A stretch of 7,482 bases of DNA from an uncultured Lachnospiraceae bacterium (GTDB lineage Bacteria > Bacillota > Clostridia > Lachnospirales > Lachnospiraceae). Below are positions 1 to 6,084 of this stretch, in pieces. The notes under the pieces are model-generated. The model saw nothing but the letters and a program-made list of their open reading frames with translations. It did no database searches and was not told the DNA's origin. Location: NCBI GenBank assembly GCA_902782965.1, contig CACZPG010000304.1:1-7482 (forward strand). The letters run 5' to 3'. A program made the translations under genes and the position numbers. Within the stretch, counting starts at the first letter, position 1; each line of letters opens with the position of its first letter.

Positions 1-615
1 CGGCTTATTGATAAGATCTGTAACACCCTGAACACCCTGCTGAAGAACTTCGTCAGCCTTCTTAAGAGCATCCGGAATACTTGTTCTCTTATCACATATC
101 TGAAGCAGCTTATCGTTAGGAATAACTATAAGTGTATCTACATTCTCACGAAGTTTAGCAATACCATTCATTGCATTAGCCATACGAGGCTTTCCTTCGA
201 ATGAGAAAGGCTTGGTAACAACACCAACTGTAAGGATTCCAAGATTCCTTGCTATCTCTGCAACTATAGGAGCTGCACCTGTTCCGGTTCCACCACCCAT
301 ACCACAGGTAACGAATACCATGTCAGCATCCTTAATAATATCGTTAATCTCTTCTCTGTTCTCTTCTACTGCGCTAGCTCCGATCTCCGGCTTAGCTCCT
401 GCTCCAAGACCCTTGGTAAGCTTCTCACCAATCTGAATCTTAGTTGTAGCTCTGCTGAGAGATAACGCCTGCTTATCGGTATTAATTGCTATAAGCTCAA
501 CACCCTCAACGTTCTCATCAATCATTCTGTTGACTGCGTTATTTCCTGCTCCACCTACTCCGATAACCAGAATTCTTGCAGGGTTCTTCTCATCATTTGA
601 TTTTATCTCAAGCAA
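1..615 (-). CDS. ftsZ: Cell division protein FtsZ, N-terminal 205 residues (3' end outside window)
   Basis: FtsZ is the tubulin-like GTPase that polymerises at midcell into the Z ring and recruits the divisome. The visible 205 residues cover the GTPase domain: the glycine-rich nucleotide loop [13 protein letters not shown] at residues 19-31, NTDKQAL at 45-51, the tubulin signature GGGTGTG at 107-113, and the PFSFEGKPR region at 136-144. The C-terminal domain, linker and tail lie beyond position 1; the family is usually about 350-420 residues. The start is a TTG at 613-615. It is placed by AAGGAGG (624-630) eight bases upstream and gives an N-terminus of normal length. The first in-frame ATG encodes Met31, inside the nucleotide loop, and would destroy the fold. 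It is the last gene seen in the cluster, after a 153-nt gap that may carry its own promoter. The identification is essentially certain from the motifs. Confidence 0.98.
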   Translation of the reverse strand, partial: MLEIKSNDEKNPARILVIGVGGAGNNAVNRMIDENVEGVELIAINTDKQALSLSRATTKIQIGEKLTKGLGAGAKPEIGASAVEENREEINDIIKDADMVFVTCGMGGGTGTGAAPIVAEIARNLGILTVGVVTKPFSFEGKPRMANAMNGIAKLRENVDTLIVIPNDKLLQICDKRTSIPDALKKADEVLQQGVQGVTDLINKP

Positions 616-623
616 GGTTCCTT

Positions 624-630
624 CCTCCTT
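624..630 (-). promoter_or_regulatory. Ribosome binding site deciding the TTG start of ftsZ
   Basis: The minus strand reads AAGGAGG here, a near-perfect Shine-Dalgarno core, eight bases before the TTG at 613-615. No in-frame ATG exists between it and Met31 inside the GTP-binding loop, so the site fixes the TTG start. A strong site paired with a weaker start codon may set the translation rate, which is inference. Confidence 0.88.
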
Positions 631-688
631 AATTAAATTACATACTTGTTTAACTATAGAAATATACACCTATAGCATTATCTTATAT

Positions 689-717
689 AGTGTATAAAAC
701 TTTTTACGAAAAATCAA
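689..717 (-). promoter_or_regulatory. Candidate sigma-A promoter upstream of ftsZ (proximal)
   Basis: The minus strand shows TTGATT (712-717), 17 bases, then TACACT (689-694), each with 4 of 6 matches to the sigma-A consensus. It is weaker by sequence than the distal candidate but closer to ftsZ, and would give a leader of roughly 65-70 bases containing the two CTATAG palindromes. Confidence 0.28.
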
Positions 718-721
718 GAAA

Positions 722-750
722 ATATTATGTAAATTTGTTTTTTTTATCAA
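722..750 (-). promoter_or_regulatory. Candidate sigma-A promoter upstream of ftsZ (distal)
   Basis: The minus strand shows TTGATA (745-750; 5 of 6 matches to TTGACA), then exactly 17 bases, then TAATAT (722-727; 4 of 6 matches to TATAAT). It sits about 110 bases before the ftsZ start. The DNA is so AT-rich that chance matches are likely, so this is only a candidate. Confidence 0.4.
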
Positions 751-768
751 TTTTTATCCATTAACAGA

Positions 769-1482
769 TTATCTGACTTTAAAACTGGCTGTTGAATTCT
801 CAGAATCAAACTCTTTCATGTACAGAACACCGCTCTTGCCCTCTATCTCTGCCAGTATATTTCCCAGATTCATCATCTGAATAGGAAGATTCTTTCCATC
901 ACCAAGTTCTATCTCAATATTATCATGGCGTAGTATTATCTCATCTTCTGCCGTGAACTCAATACCTTCTATTTTCAGTTCATACTTATCAATAAGCTGG
1001 GTGATATTAAGAATTTTCTCAAACTTCTTCTTATTCTCTATAGGCAGTTCTTCTCCAAGCTGCCAGTAGCTTACTGAAATACCTTTTATATACGGAACAC
1101 CGTCATACTTACTCTTGGAAGTTTCAAGTACAACACCATCCCTGTCAAAATACACGTAACTCTCCATGTACTCTATACAGCCTGCAACAGATTTCTCATA
1201 CACATCTATACGAACAGTATTCTTATCAACATAATCAAAAGAAACCTTTGCAACGAAAGGAATATCATCTATCGGCTTGATCTTGTTTTGGATATACAGC
1301 ACAAGGGTGTTACTCATGATCATGCTGTCCTCAACCGCTTTCTTGATATCCTCCTCCGAAGAAAGAACGCATCCATTTACCTTTATATTCTTGATATTAA
1401 ATGTGCTCAGATAATATAAGGCCCCTACAATCACCAGCAGGATTACAGCCAGTACAATCTGTTTTTTTCTATTCTTCATCAT
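769..1482 (-). CDS. divIB: Cell division protein FtsQ/DivIB
   Basis: DivIB (FtsQ in Gram-negatives) is a bitopic membrane protein that works with FtsL and DivIC to control septal wall synthesis by FtsW and its partner PBP. The 237-residue product has a short basic cytoplasmic end (NRKKQ), one hydrophobic segment at about residues 8-26, then a POTRA-like domain at about 28-97 beginning FNIKNIKVNG and ending in the beta strand TVRIDVYEKS. The rest (about 100-237) fits the DivIB beta domain, with YVYFDRDGVVLE at 110-120 and the closing strand TASFKVR. Length is normal. Two tandem ATG codons (1477-1482) lie at the start. The only purine-rich site nearby is GGGA, 5 bases before the first ATG and 8 before the second, so the second ATG could equally be used. 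In Bacillus-type clusters murG and murB often precede divIB, but here ftsW is directly upstream. Confidence 0.93.
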   Translation of the reverse strand: MMKNRKKQIVLAVILLVIVGALYYLSTFNIKNIKVNGCVLSSEEDIKKAVEDSMIMSNTLVLYIQNKIKPIDDIPFVAKVSFDYVDKNTVRIDVYEKSVAGCIEYMESYVYFDRDGVVLETSKSKYDGVPYIKGISVSYWQLGEELPIENKKKFEKILNITQLIDKYELKIEGIEFTAEDEIILRHDNIEIELGDGKNLPIQMMNLGNILAEIEGKSGVLYMKEFDSENSTASFKVR

Positions 1483-1491
1483 TATAATCCC

Positions 1492-1504
1492 GAGCCACCG
1501 GCTC
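1492..1504 (-). promoter_or_regulatory. Small inverted repeat just upstream of divIB
   Basis: In the 35-nt ftsW-divIB gap the minus strand reads GAGCC-GGT-GGCTC, a perfect 5-bp GC-rich stem with a 3-base loop, ending nine bases before the first divIB ATG. It occupies the place of the Shine-Dalgarno region, and no good AGGAGG-like site exists elsewhere in the gap. There is no T-run after it, so it is not an intrinsic terminator. It could tune divIB translation or stabilise a processed mRNA end; both roles are inferred. Confidence 0.4.
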
Positions 1505-1517
1505 TCATGTATACAAT

Positions 1518-2660
1518 CTATGAATTCTTCTGTTCTGATTTACTGAGTGGTTCTATCTGTCTCGAAACCCCAAGCACCATTCCCATTTCTACAATCAGGA
1601 ATATCAGTGAAGTACCTCCGTAACTGATAAACGGAAGTGTTACACCTGTATTAGGAATAAGATTAGTAACAACACACATGTTTATAAGTACCTGAACACT
1701 GATATGAGCTATAACTCCTACAACAAGAAGAGAACCATATCTGTCAGGTGCTCCCTCAGCTATAAATTTAAATCTCCAGAGGAGCATAAGAAATACTATG
1801 ATAAGACCTATAGCTCCAACTACTCCAAGTTCTTCACAGATGATTGAGAAGATCATATCATTCTGAGCCTCGGGAATGAAACCCAGTTTCTGAATACTCT
1901 GACCCAGACCTCTTCCAAACAAACCACCGGAGCCTATAGCATAAAGTCCCTGCATAGTCTGATAACCTTTTTCTGAGGTTTCCGGATGCAGCCACGCTGT
2001 AATTCTGTCACCACGATAACTCTGAAGCATTATCATGAGAGCACCACCGGCAACAAGAATAATACCAACAAAGAATACATATCTGAGCTTAGGAGTAACC
2101 ACTACCCATATTCCGGCAGCTATACCTGCACAGATAATCGCTGTACTCAGATTCTCTATAGCTATCGCACCTATAAAAATGAACGCCGGAAACATTATCT
2201 CAATTGTTCCCTTTATGGTCTCCATAGCCCGTACTCTTGTGGAGCAGACATGAGCCATGTAAAGAATGATAACAAGCTTAGCAATTTCCGAAGGCTGGAA
2301 AGTAACTCCGGCTATTTTCAGCCATCTTGTAGAACCATTAGTTGCAGTACCGAAAATAAAAACGGCAAAAAGCAATGCAAGCTCAAGGAAATACGCAGGC
2401 CATGTAAAATTTCTGAATATCTGATATCTGAATTTAGAAACAAAGTACGCACCTACAAATCCCAACGCCGCAAATACGAACTGTCTTGTAACATAATGAG
2501 TACTGTTTCCGAAGTCTCTGTTAGCAACAAAGGAACTGGCACTGAATATCATCATAAGTCCGAACATTACTAAAAACACCACAAAAAACAGTGATGGATA
2601 ATCGAAATATGTCCCCTTGACAAATATTATATCCTTCCAGGTTTTCCTTTTAGCAGCCAA
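1518..2660 (-). CDS. ftsW: SEDS-family peptidoglycan glycosyltransferase FtsW
   Basis: FtsW polymerises lipid II into septal glycan strands in the membrane, paired with a class B PBP. The 380-residue product is rich in hydrophobic segments consistent with the roughly ten-helix SEDS fold and carries the family motifs in order: NGSTRWL at 108-114, QPSE at 122-125, GDRITAWLHP at 217-226, the YQTMQGLYAIGSGG stretch beginning at 233, PEAQNDMIF at 263-271 and FISYGGTS at 344-351. Asp268 lies where the essential SEDS aspartate is expected. The start is TTG (2658-2660), two bases after the murD stop, with AGAGGA inside the end of murD as ribosome site. The next in-frame Met (32) lies inside the first membrane helix. 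The TLPFISYGG end and cluster position favour FtsW or SpoVE over RodA; FtsW and SpoVE cannot be separated by sequence alone here. Confidence 0.95.
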   Translation of the reverse strand: MAAKRKTWKDIIFVKGTYFDYPSLFFVVFLVMFGLMMIFSASSFVANRDFGNSTHYVTRQFVFAALGFVGAYFVSKFRYQIFRNFTWPAYFLELALLFAVFIFGTATNGSTRWLKIAGVTFQPSEIAKLVIILYMAHVCSTRVRAMETIKGTIEIMFPAFIFIGAIAIENLSTAIICAGIAAGIWVVVTPKLRYVFFVGIILVAGGALMIMLQSYRGDRITAWLHPETSEKGYQTMQGLYAIGSGGLFGRGLGQSIQKLGFIPEAQNDMIFSIICEELGVVGAIGLIIVFLMLLWRFKFIAEGAPDRYGSLLVVGVIAHISVQVLINMCVVTNLIPNTGVTLPFISYGGTSLIFLIVEMGMVLGVSRQIEPLSKSEQKNS

Positions 2661-2662
2661 TA

Positions 2663-4018
2663 CTAATCCTCTAAACTTTCAACATATAATTTGAAAAGAT
2701 TGCCTCTCTCTTCATAACTTCTGAACATATCCCAGCTTGCACATGCAGGAGAAAGCAGAACATCATCTCCCGGCTTTGCATGCTTGTAACAGAAGGTTAC
2801 CGCATCTTCAAGCTTGTCTACCTTAACAACTTCGTTAAAGCCATGATCCTTACAGCATTTGATTATCTTATCAGCTGTCTCTCCGATAACAACAAGATAT
2901 CTTACTTTACCAGGGAAGCACTCAACCCATTCATCATAATCGGAGCCTTTATCATATCCTCCACCGATAAGAAGAGTCGTTGATTTCATCGCTTTGATAG
3001 CCTTGATGGCAGCATCAGGATTGGTACCCTTGGAGTCGTTATAATATCTTACATCTCTAACTTCACGAACAAATTCTATTCTATGTTCCACGCCTTTAAA
3101 TGCATATACAGTATCCCTTATCACTTCAATAGGTATATCCATGAAGTATGAAATACATACAGCAGCCAGAACATTCTCAAGATTATGTTCTCCAAGGATT
3201 TTGATCCGGTCTATATCAAGAACATATTCTTCCGTCGAATTATTCTTTATATATATCTTTCCGTCTCTGGTGAACGCACCGCGCTCCGGTTCAGCTTCAT
3301 GACTGAAATAACAGATATTTGCTTTGATACCATCTGTTCTTTTCATTATTTCCGGATCATCATAGTTCAGAACTATGTAATCCTCATCTGTCTGATTCTC
3401 TGTGATTCTCATCTTAGCAGCAGCATAATTATCAAAGGTATGATGCCTGTTCAGATGATCCGGGGTCAGATTCAGAACCGCAGATACATGTGGCCTGAAA
3501 TCATGTATGGTTTCTAACTGGAAGCTGCTTATCTCAGCAGCAACATATGTATTCTCACTGGTTGCATCCGCAAATCTTGTATAAGGAAGACCTATGTTTC
3601 CTACAACAAGACAATCCTTTGTAAACTCCTTAAATATCTCACCAACCAGAGTCGTTGTAGTTGTCTTACCGTTGGTACCGGTTATTGCCGCGATTTTACC
3701 CTTGTTAAAATAATATGCAAGTTCTATCTCGCTCCAGATTGGAATTCCTGCAGCCTTAACCTTCTCTACAAATGGAGCTTCCACAGATATTCCCGGGCTG
3801 ATAATGAAGAGATCGACTCCTTCAAGAGTTTCATCGTCCAGTTCACCCAGAACTATATTGATATTACCCGCACCTGCAAATCCGGCGAGAAGCTCATCCT
3901 TATCTAATTCCGTATTTCCATCATACAGGGTTACCTTAGCTCCGTTTCTAAGAAGCAGTCCTGTAGCAGCCACTCCACTCTTTCCTGCTCCGGCTACAAT
4001 TATACTTTTTCCTTTCAT
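2663..4018 (-). CDS. murD: UDP-N-acetylmuramoylalanine--D-glutamate ligase MurD
   Basis: MurD is the cytoplasmic ATP-dependent ligase that adds D-glutamate to UDP-MurNAc-L-Ala. Numbered from the chosen start (451 residues, normal for the family): N-terminal GAGKSG nucleotide fold at about 10-15, the ATP loop GTNGKTTT at 114-121, GNIGLP at 140-145, EISSFQLE at 162-169, NLTPDHLNRH at 183-192, and Lys202 in AAAKMRI, the expected carbamylated lysine. The C-terminal domain has EHNLENVLAA at 277-286, EHRIEF at 311-316, NDSKGTNPDA at 327-336, GGGYDKGSD at 352-360 and SPACASWDMF at 423-432. An ATG four codons earlier (4028-4030) is open, but GGAGG overlaps that codon and lies five bases before the ATG at 4016-4018, so the later start is preferred. 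The gene follows the PBP directly, with mraY absent from its usual place. Confidence 0.97.
   Translation of the reverse strand: MKGKSIIVAGAGKSGVAATGLLLRNGAKVTLYDGNTELDKDELLAGFAGAGNINIVLGELDDETLEGVDLFIISPGISVEAPFVEKVKAAGIPIWSEIELAYYFNKGKIAAITGTNGKTTTTTLVGEIFKEFTKDCLVVGNIGLPYTRFADATSENTYVAAEISSFQLETIHDFRPHVSAVLNLTPDHLNRHHTFDNYAAAKMRITENQTDEDYIVLNYDDPEIMKRTDGIKANICYFSHEAEPERGAFTRDGKIYIKNNSTEEYVLDIDRIKILGEHNLENVLAAVCISYFMDIPIEVIRDTVYAFKGVEHRIEFVREVRDVRYYNDSKGTNPDAAIKAIKAMKSTTLLIGGGYDKGSDYDEWVECFPGKVRYLVVIGETADKIIKCCKDHGFNEVVKVDKLEDAVTFCYKHAKPGDDVLLSPACASWDMFRSYEERGNLFKLYVESLED
2667..2672 (-). promoter_or_regulatory. Ribosome binding site of ftsW inside murD
   Basis: The minus strand reads AGAGGA within the last codons of murD, six bases before the TTG start of ftsW at 2658-2660. 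The overlap of the site with murD coding sequence and the 2-nt gap between the genes suggest translational coupling. Confidence 0.7.
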
Positions 4019-4023
4019 TGTTA

Positions 4024-4028
4024 CCTCC
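4024..4028 (-). promoter_or_regulatory. Ribosome binding site deciding the murD start
   Basis: The minus strand reads ATGGAGGTAACAATG: GGAGG overlaps the first ATG (4028-4030) and stands five bases before the second (4016-4018). The second ATG is therefore the likely start, giving 451 rather than 455 residues. The sequence before the first ATG has only a weak purine run. Confidence 0.8.
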
Positions 4029-4050
4029 ATCGACTCATTCCGCGGCGTTA

Positions 4051-6057
4051 TTACTGCGGCTGTTCAGCATCTCCCTGACTGGCACTATCCACCGGTTGTG
4101 CGTTTTCTTCAGGAGTACTTCCTGCCACACTTATTTCCGGTGCAGCTCCCTCAAATACCGGAGTTGCCACTTCATCAGTTCCTATCGCATCTGTAGGAGA
4201 TGCATCTCCCGTTTTATAAATATTCATATACGGAAGAAGTTCTTCTGCAATCTTATTAAATAGAAGTGTTCCTGCCGCTGAGCTCGACTGATCATCAGCT
4301 CCAGGTTCATCAACTACACAATATATAACAACCTGAGGATCTTTGACAGGCGAGAATCCTATGAACGAAAGAATATACTTTCCGTTACCTCTCGGAAGTT
4401 TCTCAGCCGTTCCTGTTTTACCGCCTATTTCGTAGCCTTCTACAATAGCCTTACGTCCTGTACCCTCTTCAACAACCTCTTTAAGAATCTGTTTCATCTG
4501 TTCAGAGGTTTCATTAGAAATAGTCCTTCTTACAAGAATCTTATCATAATTCTGAACCAGGTTTCCGTCTGAATCCAGAATCTGCTTAACCACATGAGGC
4601 TGATAATAATATCCTCCATTTACTACCGAACAGAAGGCTGTTCCCAGCTGCATCATTGTTACAGTAACGCCCTGTCCGAAGGAAGATGTAGCAAGCTCAA
4701 CCGGATTAAGTGTATCTTCATGATATACCATTGAATAAAGATCTTCATCGCTTCCTTCTCCGGCTATATCTATATTGGTTTTCTGTCCGAATCCGAAGAG
4801 AACCTGATATTTATCAAATATTGTGGAACCCTCGAGCGCAGCTATCTGCATAAGACAATCGTTGCAGGACTGTTCGAGAGCTCGTGGCACACTGAGCATT
4901 CCGTGACCATATACATTATGACATTTAATATCCCAGTCAGCCACATGCTGTATACCATCACAATAGAATTCTTCATTTCCGGTTATTACACCGTCTTCAA
5001 GCGCACCTGAAATGGTAAATGTCTTATATGTAGAACCCGGTTCGAAGGAATCACTTATTACGAAACTTCTCCAGAGATCATTGAGAGCCTTGAGCTTATC
5101 CTCATCAGACATTTCATCTGCTATTGCCTCAAAGGCCTCATCAGACATATCTTCATATTCCTTGAACTGGTATTTAGTAGGAACCATGGAATATGCATTA
5201 TTAGGATCAAACTGATGAGAGTTATACATAGCCAGAATCTCGCAGTTCTTAGGATTCATAACCAGAACTGATATATTCTTGGCACCCATATCCTTCATAA
5301 ATTCAGTACATTTCTTTTGAACAATTCTCTGAGTTTCAGTATCAATTGTAGTCACAAGACTGTCACCATCCACAGGACGCTCCAGACTTTTCTGAAGACT
5401 GTAATCCTTGCTCAGATATGAATATGTTCTTCCATTCTGTCCATTCAGATATGAATTATAACTTCCCTCTATTCCACCAATACCTTCATTTCCGCTTACT
5501 ACAAAGCCCAACATATGGCAGGCAAGTTCGTTATTGGGATAACTTCTAACATACTCATCCTGAAGTCTGATTCCGGATACTCTTCCGGTATCACCACTCT
5601 TCATGAATGCCTGATAATCCTTTACCTCATCGTAAGTCAGCTTCTTCCTGATAACCTTATACCAGGATTCACTATCCTTAAGGTACTCGTCCATCTCTTC
5701 TTTGGTAACACCAAAATATTTATACAGAGTTTCTCTGGTATCTTCCTCAGTACGAGCACTTGAAAGAATATTCTTAGGTTCGATTACAAGATTATATACC
5801 TTATTACTGGTCGCCAGAATAGAGCCATTACAGTCATAAATATTACCTCTCTTAAAAGGCACAGTAATGCTTTCATAATTATTCTGACTGAGTACTTTTT
5901 CTGAATACTTATCGCCCTTAATAAAATTGTAATAGCATATCGCACCTATTACTACCAGGAAACCCATGCTTACAATTAAAAGCAAAACGAGAAGACGCTT
6001 GCGCATCCTCCCAGTAAATACTCTTCTCTTCGGTTTTCTTCTTCTATTTCTGCTCAT
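4051..6057 (-). CDS. ftsI: Class B penicillin-binding protein (FtsI/PBP2-type septal transpeptidase)
   Basis: This is the septal transpeptidase that crosslinks peptidoglycan made by FtsW on the outer face of the membrane. The 668-residue product has a very basic cytoplasmic end (residues 1-21), one membrane anchor at about 21-43, then the dimerisation domain with RGNIYDCNG at 70-78, and a transpeptidase domain with all three catalytic motifs: STYK at 342-345 (Ser342 nucleophile), SCN at 397-399, and KTGT at 547-550. An acidic insert at about 296-330 precedes the active site. No PASTA domains follow the transpeptidase domain; instead there is a low-complexity tail from about 616 rich in Ala, Ser, Pro, Asp and Glu. 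The lack of PASTA argues against a SpoVD-type enzyme. The ribosome site is weak (AAGTGA close to the ATG). The gene ends with tandem TAA stops. The symbol reflects role and position, as naming varies (pbpB, ftsI). Confidence 0.94.
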   Translation of the reverse strand: MSRNRRRKPKRRVFTGRMRKRLLVLLLIVSMGFLVVIGAICYYNFIKGDKYSEKVLSQNNYESITVPFKRGNIYDCNGSILATSNKVYNLVIEPKNILSSARTEEDTRETLYKYFGVTKEEMDEYLKDSESWYKVIRKKLTYDEVKDYQAFMKSGDTGRVSGIRLQDEYVRSYPNNELACHMLGFVVSGNEGIGGIEGSYNSYLNGQNGRTYSYLSKDYSLQKSLERPVDGDSLVTTIDTETQRIVQKKCTEFMKDMGAKNISVLVMNPKNCEILAMYNSHQFDPNNAYSMVPTKYQFKEYEDMSDEAFEAIADEMSDEDKLKALNDLWRSFVISDSFEPGSTYKTFTISGALEDGVITGNEEFYCDGIQHVADWDIKCHNVYGHGMLSVPRALEQSCNDCLMQIAALEGSTIFDKYQVLFGFGQKTNIDIAGEGSDEDLYSMVYHEDTLNPVELATSSFGQGVTVTMMQLGTAFCSVVNGGYYYQPHVVKQILDSDGNLVQNYDKILVRRTISNETSEQMKQILKEVVEEGTGRKAIVEGYEIGGKTGTAEKLPRGNGKYILSFIGFSPVKDPQVVIYCVVDEPGADDQSSSAAGTLLFNKIAEELLPYMNIYKTGDASPTDAIGTDEVATPVFEGAAPEISVAGSTPEENAQPVDSASQGDAEQPQ

Positions 6058-6084
6058 ATATCACTTAGTCCCATTATTAATATT

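Larger units (their letters stand above)
616..768 (-). other. AT-rich 153-nt intergenic region between divIB and ftsZ
   Basis: This is the longest non-coding stretch of the window and is strongly AT-rich. Read on the minus strand it holds two near-identical adjacent 10-mers (TGGATAAAAA then TTGATAAAAA, 741-760), two candidate sigma-A promoters, two copies of the palindrome CTATAG (670-675 and 654-659, 16 bases apart start to start), and the ftsZ ribosome site. I see no GC-rich hairpin followed by a T-run, so there is no evident terminator after divIB and read-through into ftsZ seems likely. No small ORF with a credible ribosome site is visible. Confidence 0.75.

Noticed and set aside
212..436. 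Plus-strand open frame opposite ftsZ with a Pro/Ala-rich product
   Set aside because: It mirrors the glycine- and alanine-rich GTP-binding region of ftsZ on the other strand and has no ribosome site.
735..744. Plus-strand T-run near 735-744 as a possible terminator
   Set aside because: No GC-rich stem precedes it on the plus strand, and on the minus strand, where the genes lie, it is an A-run. It is not an intrinsic terminator.
1986..2573. A long plus-strand open frame (195 codons) opposite ftsW
   Set aside because: Its translation is rich in Ser, Tyr, Asn, Arg and Cys with no domain, it has no ribosome site, and it lies fully inside the well-supported ftsW gene. It is a shadow frame.
4041..4046. 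CCGCGG palindrome in the PBP-murD gap
   Set aside because: It is a single 6-base palindrome with no extended stem or T-run; chance explains it.
3804..4263. Plus-strand open frames across the PBP-murD junction
   Set aside because: They lie opposite conserved murD sequence and the PBP tail, are Ser/Pro-rich from antisense composition, and have no independent support.
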